Source: Alphaproteobacteria bacterium
Lineage (GTDB): Bacteria > Pseudomonadota > Alphaproteobacteria > Rhodobacterales > Rhodobacteraceae
DNA length: 64,000 nt
Assembly: GCA_029289325.1 (NCBI GenBank)
Contig: JARFTV010000005.1
Span: 57,774 to 121,773, forward strand
Direction: 5' to 3'
Every line of letters starts with the position of its first letter. Position 1 is the stretch's first letter. Made by a program: the position numbers and the translations under genes. The notes below the pieces were generated by a model, which worked only from the letters and a program-made list of their open reading frames with translations, was not told the DNA's origin and searched no databases. Of the stretch, positions 9,917-18,635 are shown piece after piece.

Positions 9917-10393
9917 ATGAGAACCCTGCGCCCCGCCCCCCTTACCGCCGAGGCCTTCGCGCCCTTCGGCGACGTGCTCGACGCCACCGGCGCGCACCGC
10001 CTGATCAACGCCGGCCTCTGCCGCCGCCACCATGACCGCGCGACGCTGGATTTCGGCCCCGAAGGACGCGCCGGGATCTCGATCTTCCAGGCCGAACCGC
10101 GCGCGCTGCCCTACAGCTTCGACCTGATCGAACGCCACCCCGAGGGATCGCAGGCCTTCCTGCCGATGAGCGAACATCCGTTCCTCGTCATCGTCGCCAC
10201 CAGCCCAGACGCGCCGCCCCAAGCCTTCCTGACCAATGGCGCGCAAGGCATCAACCTGCACCGAGGCACCTGGCACGGGGTGCTGACTCCGCTTCATGCC
10301 CCCGGCCTCTTCGCCGTGGTCGACCGGATCGGCCCCACGCCGAACCTTGAAGAATACCGTTACACCCAACCGTGGACGGTCCTCACCCCGTAA
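9917..10393 (+). CDS. allA: Ureidoglycolate lyase
   Basis: AllA splits ureidoglycolate into glyoxylate and urea, ending the pathway. The 158-residue protein has the family's start (MRTLRPAPLTAEAFAPFGDV) and the motifs ISIFQAEPRALPYSF, LIERHPEGSQAFLPM and INLHRGTWHGVL. The ATG at 9917 was chosen because homologues begin with this LRPAPLT stretch, and GGGAG lies before it. It follows the aminohydrolase after 76 bp on the same strand and probably shares its transcript. Confidence 0.95.
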   Translation: MRTLRPAPLTAEAFAPFGDVLDATGAHRLINAGLCRRHHDRATLDFGPEGRAGISIFQAEPRALPYSFDLIERHPEGSQAFLPMSEHPFLVIVATSPDAPPQAFLTNGAQGINLHRGTWHGVLTPLHAPGLFAVVDRIGPTPNLEEYRYTQPWTVLTP

Positions 10394-10477
10394 CGGGGCC
10401 CCTAACCGGAGCGCATGCAGGGGCAATGCGCAGACGGCGCGAAGACCAACAGGCCCCAAGGGAAAAGGACAAGACAG

Positions 10478-11893
10478 ATGACAAGTTCCGCGATCGGGAC
10501 GCCGGAGCAACTCCGCGACCCCGACTACCTGCCCCCGCTGGCTCAGGCCGTGCCGCTGGGCATTCAGCATGTGCTCGCCATGTTCGTCTCGAACGTGACG
10601 CCGGCGATCATCGTCTGCGGCGCGGCCGGAATCGGCTTCGGCTCGGACCAGGGGGCGCTCGGCTTCCCCGACATGACCTACATGATCCAGATGTCGATGC
10701 TGTTCGCCGGGGTGGCGACGCTCCTGCAGACCATCGGCCTCGGCCCGGTCGGGGCGCGGCTGCCCATCGTTCAGGGCACCTCCTTCGCCTTCGTGCCAGT
10801 GATGATCCCCGCCGTCGCGGGCCTGGGAACGGCGGGCCTTGCGGGGCTTATGACCGGGGTCATCCTCGGCGGCATCTTCCACTTCTTCCTCGGCTTCATC
10901 GTCGGCCGCATCCGCTATGCGCTGCCGCCCCTCGTCACCGGCCTGATCGTCCTGATGATCGGTCTCGCGCTGGTGAAGGTCGGCATCCAGTACGCCGCCG
11001 GTGGCGTCCCCGCGATGGAGGCCGGAATGCGCGCCATCGCCGAGGCCCGCGCCGCGGGGACCGAGGTCGACTGGTCCACCATCACCTTCGGCAGCTTCAG
11101 CCAGTGGTTCCCGGCCCTTGTGGTGATCCTCGTCACGCTTGCGATCAAGTTCTTCGCCCGCGGCTTCCTTGCCATCGCCGCCGTGCTGATCGGCATCCTT
11201 GCCGGCTATGTCGTCGCGCTGGCCATGGGCCAGGTCAGCTTCACCTCGGTCGAGCGTGCCGGGTTCTTCGCCCTGCCCAATCCCTTCCGCTGGGGCTTCG
11301 AGCTCAACCTCGCGATCATCGTCGGCATGTGCTTCATGGCCGTGGTCTCGGCGATCGAGACGGTGGGCGATGTGTCGGGCATCGCCAAGGGCGGCGCAGG
11401 GCGCGAGGCGACCGACAAGGAAATCCAGGGCGCGACCTTCGCGGATGGCGCGGGCACTGCCGTCGCGGGGATCTTCGGCGCGCTGCCGAACACCTCGTTC
11501 AGCCAGAACGTCGGCCTGATCGCCATGACCGGCGTGATGAGCCGCCATGTCGTCACCATCGGCGCGCTGTTCCTGATCCTTTGCGGGCTGGTCCCCAAGG
11601 TCGGCGCCGCAATCAACACCGTCCCGATCAACGTCCTTGGCGGCGGCGTGGTGGTGATGTTCGGCATGGTCTGTGCCGCCGGCGTCAACATGCTGTCCGA
11701 AGTCCGCTGGAACCGGCGCAACATGGTGATCTTCGCCACCGCCCTCTCGGTCAGCCTCGGCCTGCAACTGGTTCCCGAGGCGCTCCAGCACATGGGCCGC
11801 ACCGCGCAGATCCTGCTGACCTCGGGCCTGCTGCCCGCAGCCGGCATCGCGATCGCGCTGAACCTCCTCCTGCCCGACGATCTGGGCGACTAA
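10478..11893 (+). CDS. NCS2-family xanthine/urate permease
   Basis: This is a 471-residue nucleobase:cation symporter-2 protein with about 12 to 14 hydrophobic segments. The family signature appears as SFSQNVGLIAMTGVMSR. The QN-x-G-x4-T-G form is seen in xanthine/urate carriers, while uracil carriers usually have EN. ETVGDVSGIAKGG is the other conserved stretch. The start at 10478 has GGAAAAGGACA upstream. As last gene of the urate cluster it most likely imports urate, with xanthine as the alternative. Confidence 0.9.
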   Translation: MTSSAIGTPEQLRDPDYLPPLAQAVPLGIQHVLAMFVSNVTPAIIVCGAAGIGFGSDQGALGFPDMTYMIQMSMLFAGVATLLQTIGLGPVGARLPIVQGTSFAFVPVMIPAVAGLGTAGLAGLMTGVILGGIFHFFLGFIVGRIRYALPPLVTGLIVLMIGLALVKVGIQYAAGGVPAMEAGMRAIAEARAAGTEVDWSTITFGSFSQWFPALVVILVTLAIKFFARGFLAIAAVLIGILAGYVVALAMGQVSFTSVERAGFFALPNPFRWGFELNLAIIVGMCFMAVVSAIETVGDVSGIAKGGAGREATDKEIQGATFADGAGTAVAGIFGALPNTSFSQNVGLIAMTGVMSRHVVTIGALFLILCGLVPKVGAAINTVPINVLGGGVVVMFGMVCAAGVNMLSEVRWNRRNMVIFATALSVSLGLQLVPEALQHMGRTAQILLTSGLLPAAGIAIALNLLLPDDLGD

Positions 11894-11941
11894 GCCCCAA
11901 GGCGGCAGCCGCTCCGGTGGCTGCCGCACCCTGCCGCGCGG

Positions 11942-12445
11942 TCAGGCGAGGATCTCCCGCGGGACGATGAAATCGACCACCACGCCCTTGCCGAACACCA
12001 GCTCTCCCCACTCCGCCACGTCGAAATCCGCGACCAGGGTCGCCCCGGTCGGATAACGCGCGAAATCGGGCGTCGCGGGCGGATGCGCCACCAGCCGGGC
12101 GGCGAATTCGGCAATGCCCGGATTGTGGCCGATCATCATCACCACATCCGCCTTGGCGTGACGCAGCACCGCCATCATCACATCCGGCCCGGCATGATAC
12201 AGCGCTGGCTTCAGCTCCAGCACCGGGCTTCCGGGAAGGGCGGGGGCGATCCCGGAAAAGGTCTTGCGGGTGCGCAGCGCATCCGAGCACAAGACCTCCC
12301 CCGGCACATAGTCCCGGCTGGCGAGCCATTGACCCAGATCAGCCGCCGCCGCCTTGCCACGTTCGTTCAAGGGGCGGTCATGGTCGGGCATCAGCGGATC
12401 GTCCCACGAGGATTTCGCATGCCGCGTCAGGATCAACCGCTTCAT
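11942..12445 (-). CDS. SixA-like histidine phosphatase
   Basis: The 167-residue protein belongs to the histidine phosphatase branch-2 fold. It has the RHG-type motif as LTRHAKSSWDDP at the N-terminus, LCSDALRTRKTF in the middle and the second catalytic His in MIGHNPGIAEF. SixA in E. coli dephosphorylates a phosphohistidine on an HPt domain or on PtsN-type proteins; the substrate here is unknown. The start at 12445 fits homologues, which begin directly with MKRLILTRHA. It overlaps the preceding iron-sulfur protein gene by 4 bp, so the two are probably co-translated. Confidence 0.88.
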   Translation of the reverse strand: MKRLILTRHAKSSWDDPLMPDHDRPLNERGKAAAADLGQWLASRDYVPGEVLCSDALRTRKTFSGIAPALPGSPVLELKPALYHAGPDVMMAVLRHAKADVVMMIGHNPGIAEFAARLVAHPPATPDFARYPTGATLVADFDVAEWGELVFGKGVVVDFIVPREILA

Positions 12446-13131
12446 TTGTGGAACTGCCCCATGTGATAGGCCGACTGTTCCGGCAGTCTTGCATAGCTTT
12501 GCGACACCGGGCAAGCGCGGCGAACCAGACAGCCGCCCGTCATGCACTTCGCCCCGGCGGCTTGGTCCAGGAAGGCGTGGCAGACCGGCAGGTCATAGCC
12601 CGCCCCGGTCAGCGCCCCCGCCGGGCAGGCGGTCAGGCAGGGGGCCGGGCACCCGTCGCAGGGCCTCACCACCGGGGGCGGCACGGGAACCGCCTCCTTC
12701 AGCGCCAGCGCCCCGCGGAAGCTGACCATCAGCCCCTGCCCGGCATGGACCAGAAGCCGCACCGGGCTGTCCCAGACCCGCCCCGTCCGCAGCGCCCACT
12801 GGTAGAACGGGTGATAGGGCGGCCCGCCGAACGGGAACAGCGCCTTGGCCCCCAGGTCGCAGGCGATCCGGCCGATCACCCGGCGCGACCAGCGGTCCAC
12901 CGGGTCCGGTCCGCCCCATTCCGGCTGCGCTGTCAGATGCGCCCAGAACCCCGGCTCGGCCGGTCCCAGCATCAGAAGCGTCCGCGTCCCCGCCGGGAAC
13001 CCCTCTTCCCCCTCGGCCACGGTGAAGCCGCCCAGCAATTCCAGCCGATGCTCGGCCAGCCGCGCCTCTAGCGCCGGAAGAAGGGCAACCCCAGCACCCA
13101 GCCCAGCCGCATCGTCCGGTCGTCCTGCCAT
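12442..13131 (-). CDS. Iron-sulfur (ferredoxin-like) protein
   Basis: The 229-residue protein has a cluster-binding C-terminal third: CDGCPAPCLTACP gives a C-x2-C-x3-C-x3-CP 4Fe-4S site, followed by further cysteines in PVCHAFLDQ, AKCMTGGCLVRRACP, enough for a second cluster. The N-terminal two thirds have no motif I can name, though GTRTLLMLGPAEPGFW is typical of ferredoxin-like proteins of Rhodobacterales. The overall layout recalls the C-terminal half of QueG-like proteins, but no cobalamin-binding region is evident. The only ATG in range (13131) overlaps the upstream sterol-desaturase gene by 64 bp. The function is unknown. Confidence 0.75.
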   Translation of the reverse strand: MAGRPDDAAGLGAGVALLPALEARLAEHRLELLGGFTVAEGEEGFPAGTRTLLMLGPAEPGFWAHLTAQPEWGGPDPVDRWSRRVIGRIACDLGAKALFPFGGPPYHPFYQWALRTGRVWDSPVRLLVHAGQGLMVSFRGALALKEAVPVPPPVVRPCDGCPAPCLTACPAGALTGAGYDLPVCHAFLDQAAGAKCMTGGCLVRRACPVSQSYARLPEQSAYHMGQFHK

Positions 13132-13862
13132 TCCAGCCCCACCGTCATCGCCTCATGTCCTGCCTTCGGTTGTGGCACATAGGTCCCGAAAATCCGGTCC
13201 CAAACCGACAGGGAAAAGCCGTAATTGCTGTCATGCTCCTCGCGGTGGACGGAGTGATGCACCCGGTGCATGTCCGGCGTCACCAAGACCAGCCGCACCA
13301 CCCGGTCCAGCCACAAGGGCAGCCGCAGGTTGGCATGGTTGAACATCGCCGTCGCGTTCAGCAGGATCTCGAACAGAACCACCGCCAGCGCCGAGGGGCC
13401 AAGCAGATAGACAAGCCCCACCTTCAGCCCCGCCGAGGCCGCAATCTCCACCGGATGAAAGCGCAGCGCCGTGGTAACGTCGAAATCCCGATCGGCGTGA
13501 TGGACCCGGTGAAAGCGCCAAAGGAGCGGCACCTTGTGCGTCACCAGATGCTGCGCCCAGATCGCCAGGTCCAGGATCAGCACAGCCAGCAGCACCTCGA
13601 CCCAGGCGGGCCAGTCCAGCGCGTTGAACAGGCCCCAGCCCAGCCGCTCTGCATCCACCGCCGCCGCGACCGCCAGGATCGGCAGCGCCAGCGCCAAAGC
13701 CCGGACCGCCAGCGTGTCGATCACCACCAGCCCCAGATTCGTCGCCCAGCGCCGGGGTTTCGGCTGCACCAGCCGCCGCCGTGGCATCAACCGCTCCAGC
13801 CCCGCCAAGGCCAGAAGCACCCCCAGAAAGACCCCGACCCGCCAGATAACCTCGTGTTCCAC
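13068..13862 (-). CDS. Sterol desaturase/fatty acid hydroxylase family membrane protein
   Basis: The 264-residue protein has four hydrophobic segments and the di-iron histidine clusters of this superfamily: HLVTHKVPLLWRFHRVHHAD, then MFNHANLR and DMHRVHHSVHREEHDSNYG. Such enzymes hydroxylate or desaturate lipids or sterol-like compounds at the membrane; the substrate here is not known. The GTG at 13862 is chosen as start because GAGGAGG precedes it by 6 nt. An ATG at 13898 would put the same motif inside the coding region. Its 3' end overlaps the iron-sulfur gene, so electron supply from that protein is possible but unproven. Confidence 0.85.
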   Translation of the reverse strand: MEHEVIWRVGVFLGVLLALAGLERLMPRRRLVQPKPRRWATNLGLVVIDTLAVRALALALPILAVAAAVDAERLGWGLFNALDWPAWVEVLLAVLILDLAIWAQHLVTHKVPLLWRFHRVHHADRDFDVTTALRFHPVEIAASAGLKVGLVYLLGPSALAVVLFEILLNATAMFNHANLRLPLWLDRVVRLVLVTPDMHRVHHSVHREEHDSNYGFSLSVWDRIFGTYVPQPKAGHEAMTVGLEWQDDRTMRLGWVLGLPFFRR

Positions 13863-13920
13863 AGCCACCTCCTCGCAGGACGGAAGTCTCTTTCTCAAGA
13901 AATCTGCAAGAATCCCTTCT

Positions 13921-14616
13921 TCAAGGATCTTGCCCGTCCCGCTCCTGCACCACTGCCAGCAACGCTTCGACCTGCGGCCCCAACCCCTCGACGATCAGCT
14001 TCACGCCCTCGGGGTTCGGGTGCAACCCATCCGGCTGCATATAGGCCGCCAGAGAGGCCGGATCGCTCGGGTCCGCCCCGACCGCGCGCAGGCCCGCGAA
14101 GAAATCCTCGGCCAGCAGCGTCCCATAGTCCGCCGCCAGATCGCCATACATCGCATCGAAGGCCGCCTTGTACTCCGGCCCGAAATTGCCGGGAGCCTTC
14201 ATGGCCACCAGCAGCACCGGCAGGTCCCGCGCCGCCGCTTCCTTCAGGATCCCGTCCAGATTGGCCCGCGACGCTGCCGGGTCGATCCCACGCAGCAGGT
14301 CATTGCCGCCCAGCGTCACGATCAGCGCATCTGCCTCGGGCCCCAGCGCCCAGCCGACTCGCGCCAGCCCCCCCGCTGTCGTATCGCCCGAGACGCCTGC
14401 ATTCTGCACCACGACCTCATGCCCCCGCTCCGCCAGCCAGCCTTGCAGCACCGGGGCAAAGCCCTGGCTCTGGTCGGCCAGCCCGTAGCCCGCCGTCAGG
14501 CTGTCGCCCAGCGCGACGACCGTCACCGGCTCGGCCACGGCTGCGCCCGCAAGCAACAACGTGACCGCAAAGCCATTGCGGACACTGGCAATCGCGCCAT
14601 ATCCCTTTGCAACCAT
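13921..14616 (-). CDS. tesA: Periplasmic arylesterase/lysophospholipase, TesA-like (SGNH/GDSL)
   Basis: The 231-residue protein has a signal peptide (AVTLLLAGAAVAEP) and the SGNH blocks: GDSLTAGYGL with the nucleophile Ser, AGVSGDTTAGG, GGNDLLRG and DGLHPNPEG with the catalytic Asp and His. TesA-type enzymes hydrolyse esters and acyl thioesters in the periplasm. The start at 14616 gives a normal signal peptide. A Met at 14637 would overlap the divergent ABC gene. The tesA/ybbA/ybbP arrangement is conserved from E. coli, which supports the name. Confidence 0.9.
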   Translation of the reverse strand: MVAKGYGAIASVRNGFAVTLLLAGAAVAEPVTVVALGDSLTAGYGLADQSQGFAPVLQGWLAERGHEVVVQNAGVSGDTTAGGLARVGWALGPEADALIVTLGGNDLLRGIDPAASRANLDGILKEAAARDLPVLLVAMKAPGNFGPEYKAAFDAMYGDLAADYGTLLAEDFFAGLRAVGADPSDPASLAAYMQPDGLHPNPEGVKLIVEGLGPQVEALLAVVQERDGQDP

Positions 14617-14635
14617 TGCCCCAAGGGACCTTTGC

Positions 14636-15331
14636 ATGACTGATGAAATCCTCGCGCTCACCGATGCGCGGCTCACCCTTGCCGGCAATGCCGGCCCGGT
14701 CGAGATCCTGAAGGGCATCACGCTTACGATCCGCAAGGGCGAAACGGTCGGGCTGATCGGGCCATCGGGGTCGGGCAAGTCGTCGCTCCTCATGCTCATG
14801 GGCGGGTTGGAGCGTGCCACCGGCGGCAAGGTCCTTGCCCTCGGGCAGGACCTGACCGCGATGGACGAAGACGCGCTCGCCCGCTTCCGCCGTGGGAATA
14901 TGGGGGTTGTGTTCCAATCCTTCCACCTCATTCCCACCATGACCGCGCTCGAGAACGTGGCGCTGCCGCTGGAACTGGCCGGTGCGCGCGACGCCTTTGA
15001 CCGGGCCGAGGCAGAGCTGACCGCCGTGGGTCTCGGCTCCCGGATGCACCACTACCCCAGCCAGATGTCGGGGGGTGAGCAGCAGCGCGTCGCCCTCGCC
15101 CGCGCCGCCGCGCCCCGGCCCGCGATCCTGCTGGCGGATGAACCGACGGGCAACCTCGACGGCGTCAACGGCCAGGCGATCATGGACCTCCTCTTCGGCC
15201 TCCGCGACCGCCACGGTGCCACGCTGGTCCTTGTGACCCATGCCCCCGAACTCGCCGCCCGCTGCGACCGGGTGATCCGCCTTGCCGACGGCCTCCTCGC
15301 GCCCGAGACCCACGCGAAAGCCGCCGAATGA
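14636..15331 (+). CDS. ybbA: ABC transporter ATP-binding protein, YbbA/LolD-like
   Basis: The 231-residue ATPase has Walker A GPSGSGKSS, signature MSGGEQQRV and Walker B ILLADEPTG, all intact. It belongs to the MacB/LolD class that pairs with FtsX-like permeases. AAGGGA lies 6 nt before the ATG at 14636. The start is only 19 bp from that of tesA on the other strand, and the stop overlaps the permease start (ATGA). The YbbA-YbbP pair is thought to act on lipids or hydrophobic compounds in the envelope. That role is inferred from homology and context. Confidence 0.92.
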   Translation: MTDEILALTDARLTLAGNAGPVEILKGITLTIRKGETVGLIGPSGSGKSSLLMLMGGLERATGGKVLALGQDLTAMDEDALARFRRGNMGVVFQSFHLIPTMTALENVALPLELAGARDAFDRAEAELTAVGLGSRMHHYPSQMSGGEQQRVALARAAAPRPAILLADEPTGNLDGVNGQAIMDLLFGLRDRHGATLVLVTHAPELAARCDRVIRLADGLLAPETHAKAAE

Positions 15332-17841
15332 GCCTCTCTTTCACCATCGCCCGGCGTGAACTGCGCGGCGGCCTGCGCGGGTTCCGCGTCTTCCTCGCCT
15401 GCCTCGCCCTCGGCGTTGCCGCCATCGCCGCCGTCGGCACGCTGCGGACCGGCATCCAGCAGGGCCTGACCGACCAGGGCGCGGTGATCCTTGGCGGCGA
15501 CGCCGAGATGCGCTTCACCTACCGCCAGGCCGACGCCGACGAACGCGCCTACATGGACCGCATCGCCACCCAGGTGTCCGAGGTCTACGACTTCCGCTCC
15601 ATGGTCCTGGTCCAGGACGACCAGGCCCTCACCCAGATCAAGGCCGTCGACGACTCCTGGCCTCTGACCGGAGCGGCCGAGCTTGATCCGCCGATCCCCG
15701 TCGCCGAGGCGCTGGCCGACAGCGATGGCCTGCCCGGCGCGATCATGGACCCCGTGCTGATCGATCGGCTGGCGCTGCAACTGGGCGACAGCTTCCGCCT
15801 CGGGACGCAGACCTTCCGCCTCACCGCCGCCCTCACGCGTGAGCCGGACAGCGCCTCCACCGGCTTCACCCTCGGCCCGCGCACTGTCGTCCATTCCGAC
15901 GCGCTGGCGAACTCCGGCCTTCTGGCCAGCGGTTCGATGTACGAAACCCGCTACCGCCTGATCCTCCCCCCCGGCACCGACCTGCAAACCCTCAAGGACG
16001 AGGCGGAAACCACCTTCCGCGACAAGGGGATGCGCTGGACCGACAGCCGCAACGCCGCGCCCGGGATCGAGCGGTTCATCGACCGCATCGGCAGCTTCCT
16101 CGTCCTCGTCGGCCTCGCCGGGCTGGCCGTGGGCGGCGTCGGCATCTCGGCCGCGATCCGCAGCTACCTTGACGGCAAGACCGAAACCATCGCCACCCTG
16201 AAAACCCTGGGCGCCGAGGGCGGGCTGATCTTCCGCACCTACCTCTGGCAGACCGCCATCCTTTCCGCCCTAGGCATCGCCATCGGCCTTGTCCTCGGCG
16301 CCCTCGCCCCGGTCCTTGCCGCCCCGCTGATCGAATCCTCCCTCCCCTTCCCGGCCGATATCCGCCTCTCCCCCGGCGCGCTGGCTGAGGCCGCCTTCTA
16401 CGGCACCCTCTCGGCCCTGATCTTCACCCTCCTCCCCCTCGCAAGGACCGAGCGTATCCGCCCCGCCGCCCTGTATCGTGGCGGCTCGGGCACCCGGACC
16501 TGGCCGCGCAAACGCTACCTGAGTGCCCTTGCCCTTCTGACCCTGACGCTCATCGGCAGCGCCACCTGGCTTTCCGGCATCCCCGAGCTTGCCCTCGGCG
16601 CGGCGGGCGGCATCGTCGGGGCGCTGCTGATCCTCGCCCTCTCCGCCCTCGGCCTGCGCAAGGCCGCCCGGCGCCTCGCCCGCACCCGGCTCACCCACGG
16701 CCGTCCCGCCACCCGCGCGGCGCTGGCCGCGATCGGCGCGCCAAGATCCGACGCGACCTCCGTTGTCCTTTCGCTCGGCCTTGGGCTTTCCGTTCTTGCC
16801 GCCGTGGGCCAGATCGACTGGAACCTGCGCCAGGCCATCGCGACCGACCTGCCCACCCGTGCGCCCGCCTTCTTCTTCGTCGACATCCAGCCCGACCAGA
16901 TCGACCCCTTTCTCGCGCTGGTCCAGGCCAATCCCGCCGTGACCGAGGTTGAAACCGCCCCCATGCTGCGCGGCGTCATCACCCAGATCAACGGCCGCCC
17001 CGCGCGTGAGGTGGCCGGCGACCACTGGGTCGTGCGCGGCGACCGCGGCATCACCTATGCCGCCACCCCCGGCGAAAAGACCCGGATCACGGCCGGGAAA
17101 TTCTGGGCCGAGGATTACACCGGCGAGCCGCAGATCAGCTTCGCCACCGAAGAGGCCGAGGAAATCGGCCTTCGGCTTGGCGACACGATGACCGTCAACA
17201 TCCTTGGCCGCGACTTGACCGCGACGATCACCTCCTTCCGCGAGGTCGATTTCTCCAACGCCGGGATGGGATTCGTGATGACCCTCAACCCCGCCGCGCT
17301 GGCGGGGGCACCGCACACCCACATTGCCACCGTCTACGCCCCGCCCGAAGCTGAAGCGCAGATCCTGCGCGACGTGACCAAAACCTGGCCCAACATCACC
17401 GCCATCGGCATCCGCGAGGCTGTCGACCGCGTGGCCGAGGCGCTAAGCGCCATCGCCACCGCCACCGCCTGGGCGGCCGCCGGGACGCTCATCACCGGCT
17501 TCGTGGTCCTGATCGGCGCAGCCGCCGCAGGGGAACGGGCCCGCATCTACGAATCCGCGATCCTCAAGACCCTCGGGGCCACGCGCGGCAAGATCCTGTC
17601 CAGCTTCGCACTGCGCTCCGCCCTGATGGGGGCGGCGGCGGGCGTGGTCGCCGTCATCGCCGGGGGCATCAGCGGCTGGGGCGTGATGACCTTCGTGATG
17701 GAGTCGGACTTCCGGTTCGAGCCGGTCTCGGCCCTCGGCATCGTGCTGGGCGGTATCTTCGCCACCCTGCTGGCGGGGCTCTTCTTCGCGCTCCGTCCTC
17801 TGAACGCCCGCCCGGCTGGCACCCTGCGCGCGCAGGACTGA
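15328..17841 (+). CDS. ybbP: FtsX-like ABC transporter permease, YbbP-like
   Basis: The 837-residue inner-membrane protein starts with TIARRELRGGLRGFRVFLAC and has two FtsX-type membrane blocks, around residues 240-370 and 700-830, separated by large periplasmic segments. TLKTLGAEGGLIFRTYLWQT and SAILKTLGATRGKILSSFAL are the twin coupling motifs of the family. The length matches YbbP of E. coli (about 800). It partners the ATPase encoded just upstream, with which it overlaps by 4 bp. Confidence 0.93.
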   Translation: MSLSFTIARRELRGGLRGFRVFLACLALGVAAIAAVGTLRTGIQQGLTDQGAVILGGDAEMRFTYRQADADERAYMDRIATQVSEVYDFRSMVLVQDDQALTQIKAVDDSWPLTGAAELDPPIPVAEALADSDGLPGAIMDPVLIDRLALQLGDSFRLGTQTFRLTAALTREPDSASTGFTLGPRTVVHSDALANSGLLASGSMYETRYRLILPPGTDLQTLKDEAETTFRDKGMRWTDSRNAAPGIERFIDRIGSFLVLVGLAGLAVGGVGISAAIRSYLDGKTETIATLKTLGAEGGLIFRTYLWQTAILSALGIAIGLVLGALAPVLAAPLIESSLPFPADIRLSPGALAEAAFYGTLSALIFTLLPLARTERIRPAALYRGGSGTRTWPRKRYLSALALLTLTLIGSATWLSGIPELALGAAGGIVGALLILALSALGLRKAARRLARTRLTHGRPATRAALAAIGAPRSDATSVVLSLGLGLSVLAAVGQIDWNLRQAIATDLPTRAPAFFFVDIQPDQIDPFLALVQANPAVTEVETAPMLRGVITQINGRPAREVAGDHWVVRGDRGITYAATPGEKTRITAGKFWAEDYTGEPQISFATEEAEEIGLRLGDTMTVNILGRDLTATITSFREVDFSNAGMGFVMTLNPAALAGAPHTHIATVYAPPEAEAQILRDVTKTWPNITAIGIREAVDRVAEALSAIATATAWAAAGTLITGFVVLIGAAAAGERARIYESAILKTLGATRGKILSSFALRSALMGAAAGVVAVIAGGISGWGVMTFVMESDFRFEPVSALGIVLGGIFATLLAGLFFALRPLNARPAGTLRAQD

Positions 17842-17853
17842 CCGGGACCCTGC

Positions 17854-18627
17854 CTAGCGGCGCCGAAGGTGCTGAAGGGTCAGGCCGACCGCCAACAGCT
17901 CCCGGCTGCGCGGCCTGACCAGACGCAACCCGCGCGCCAGCCAGGCCAGAGGCATCAGCCAGCGCGCCAGCCGGGCCACCCGCTCCATCGACCCGGGCGG
18001 GGAATGTGCGGCATATCCGGCCAGCGCCGCATCCAGCCAGCGCGCGTCGTCCGGCCAGCGCGTGAAGGCGGTCTGCGCCAGCATGACCACATCCGCCGCC
18101 TGCGCCAGCCCGCCGCGCCGCGCCAGCCGGAAGCGTTCCAGATCGATGAACCGCGCCGCCGTACCGTCCCAGCAGATATCGCGCACCGCAGGCCGGCCAT
18201 GCGCCATGCCGGCCCAATGCACCTGACCCAGCGCCCGCCCCGCCTCGGCGAAGGCGGCCAGTTTCTCGGCCTCGCTGCGTCCGGGATCCACCACGACCTC
18301 GGTCAGGATCGGCCCCGCGTCGGGCAAGAGCAGCCAGTCCGGCCCCTCGGCCACGATCCCCGCCACCGGCACCCCGGCCTCGGCCATGGCGTGCAGGCCA
18401 GCACGCTCGGCCGCGAAAGCCCGCGCCGGATCGCCCTTCTGCCATCGCAACCGCCCCGACAGCCGCTCGACCCGCTTCAACCAGAACCGCCGCCCATCCG
18501 GCAGCACCACCGGCCGCACCCGACGGAACGGCTCGGCCAGCGCGGCCGCGACATGGGCATGCAGATCAGGGTCAGACAGGGGAACGCCTCCGCTTTTGCG
18601 GGGCATGTAACCCGTTGACGACAGCAT
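17854..18627 (-). CDS. Kinase-like phosphotransferase (BUD32/LPS-kinase type fold)
   Basis: The 257-residue protein looks like an atypical small kinase. FWLKRVERLSGRLRW holds a possible Walker-like Lys, WAGMAHGRPAVRDICWDG resembles a catalytic loop (HG-x4-D-x2), and ARFIDLERF resembles the metal-binding D-x-E motif. Similar proteins are annotated as LPS-core or Ser/Thr-type kinases. The substrate is unknown. The start at 18627 has AAGGG upstream and lies 8 bp after the hemC stop, so the two are probably one transcript. A Met at 18606 is an alternative. Confidence 0.7.
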   Translation of the reverse strand: MLSSTGYMPRKSGGVPLSDPDLHAHVAAALAEPFRRVRPVVLPDGRRFWLKRVERLSGRLRWQKGDPARAFAAERAGLHAMAEAGVPVAGIVAEGPDWLLLPDAGPILTEVVVDPGRSEAEKLAAFAEAGRALGQVHWAGMAHGRPAVRDICWDGTAARFIDLERFRLARRGGLAQAADVVMLAQTAFTRWPDDARWLDAALAGYAAHSPPGSMERVARLARWLMPLAWLARGLRLVRPRSRELLAVGLTLQHLRRR

Positions 18628-18635
18628 TGTAACCC

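Noticed and set aside
9788-11929. 713-residue open frame on the minus strand
   Set aside because: It is rich in Asp, His, Gly and Gln and antisense to the permease, with no domain. It is a shadow frame.
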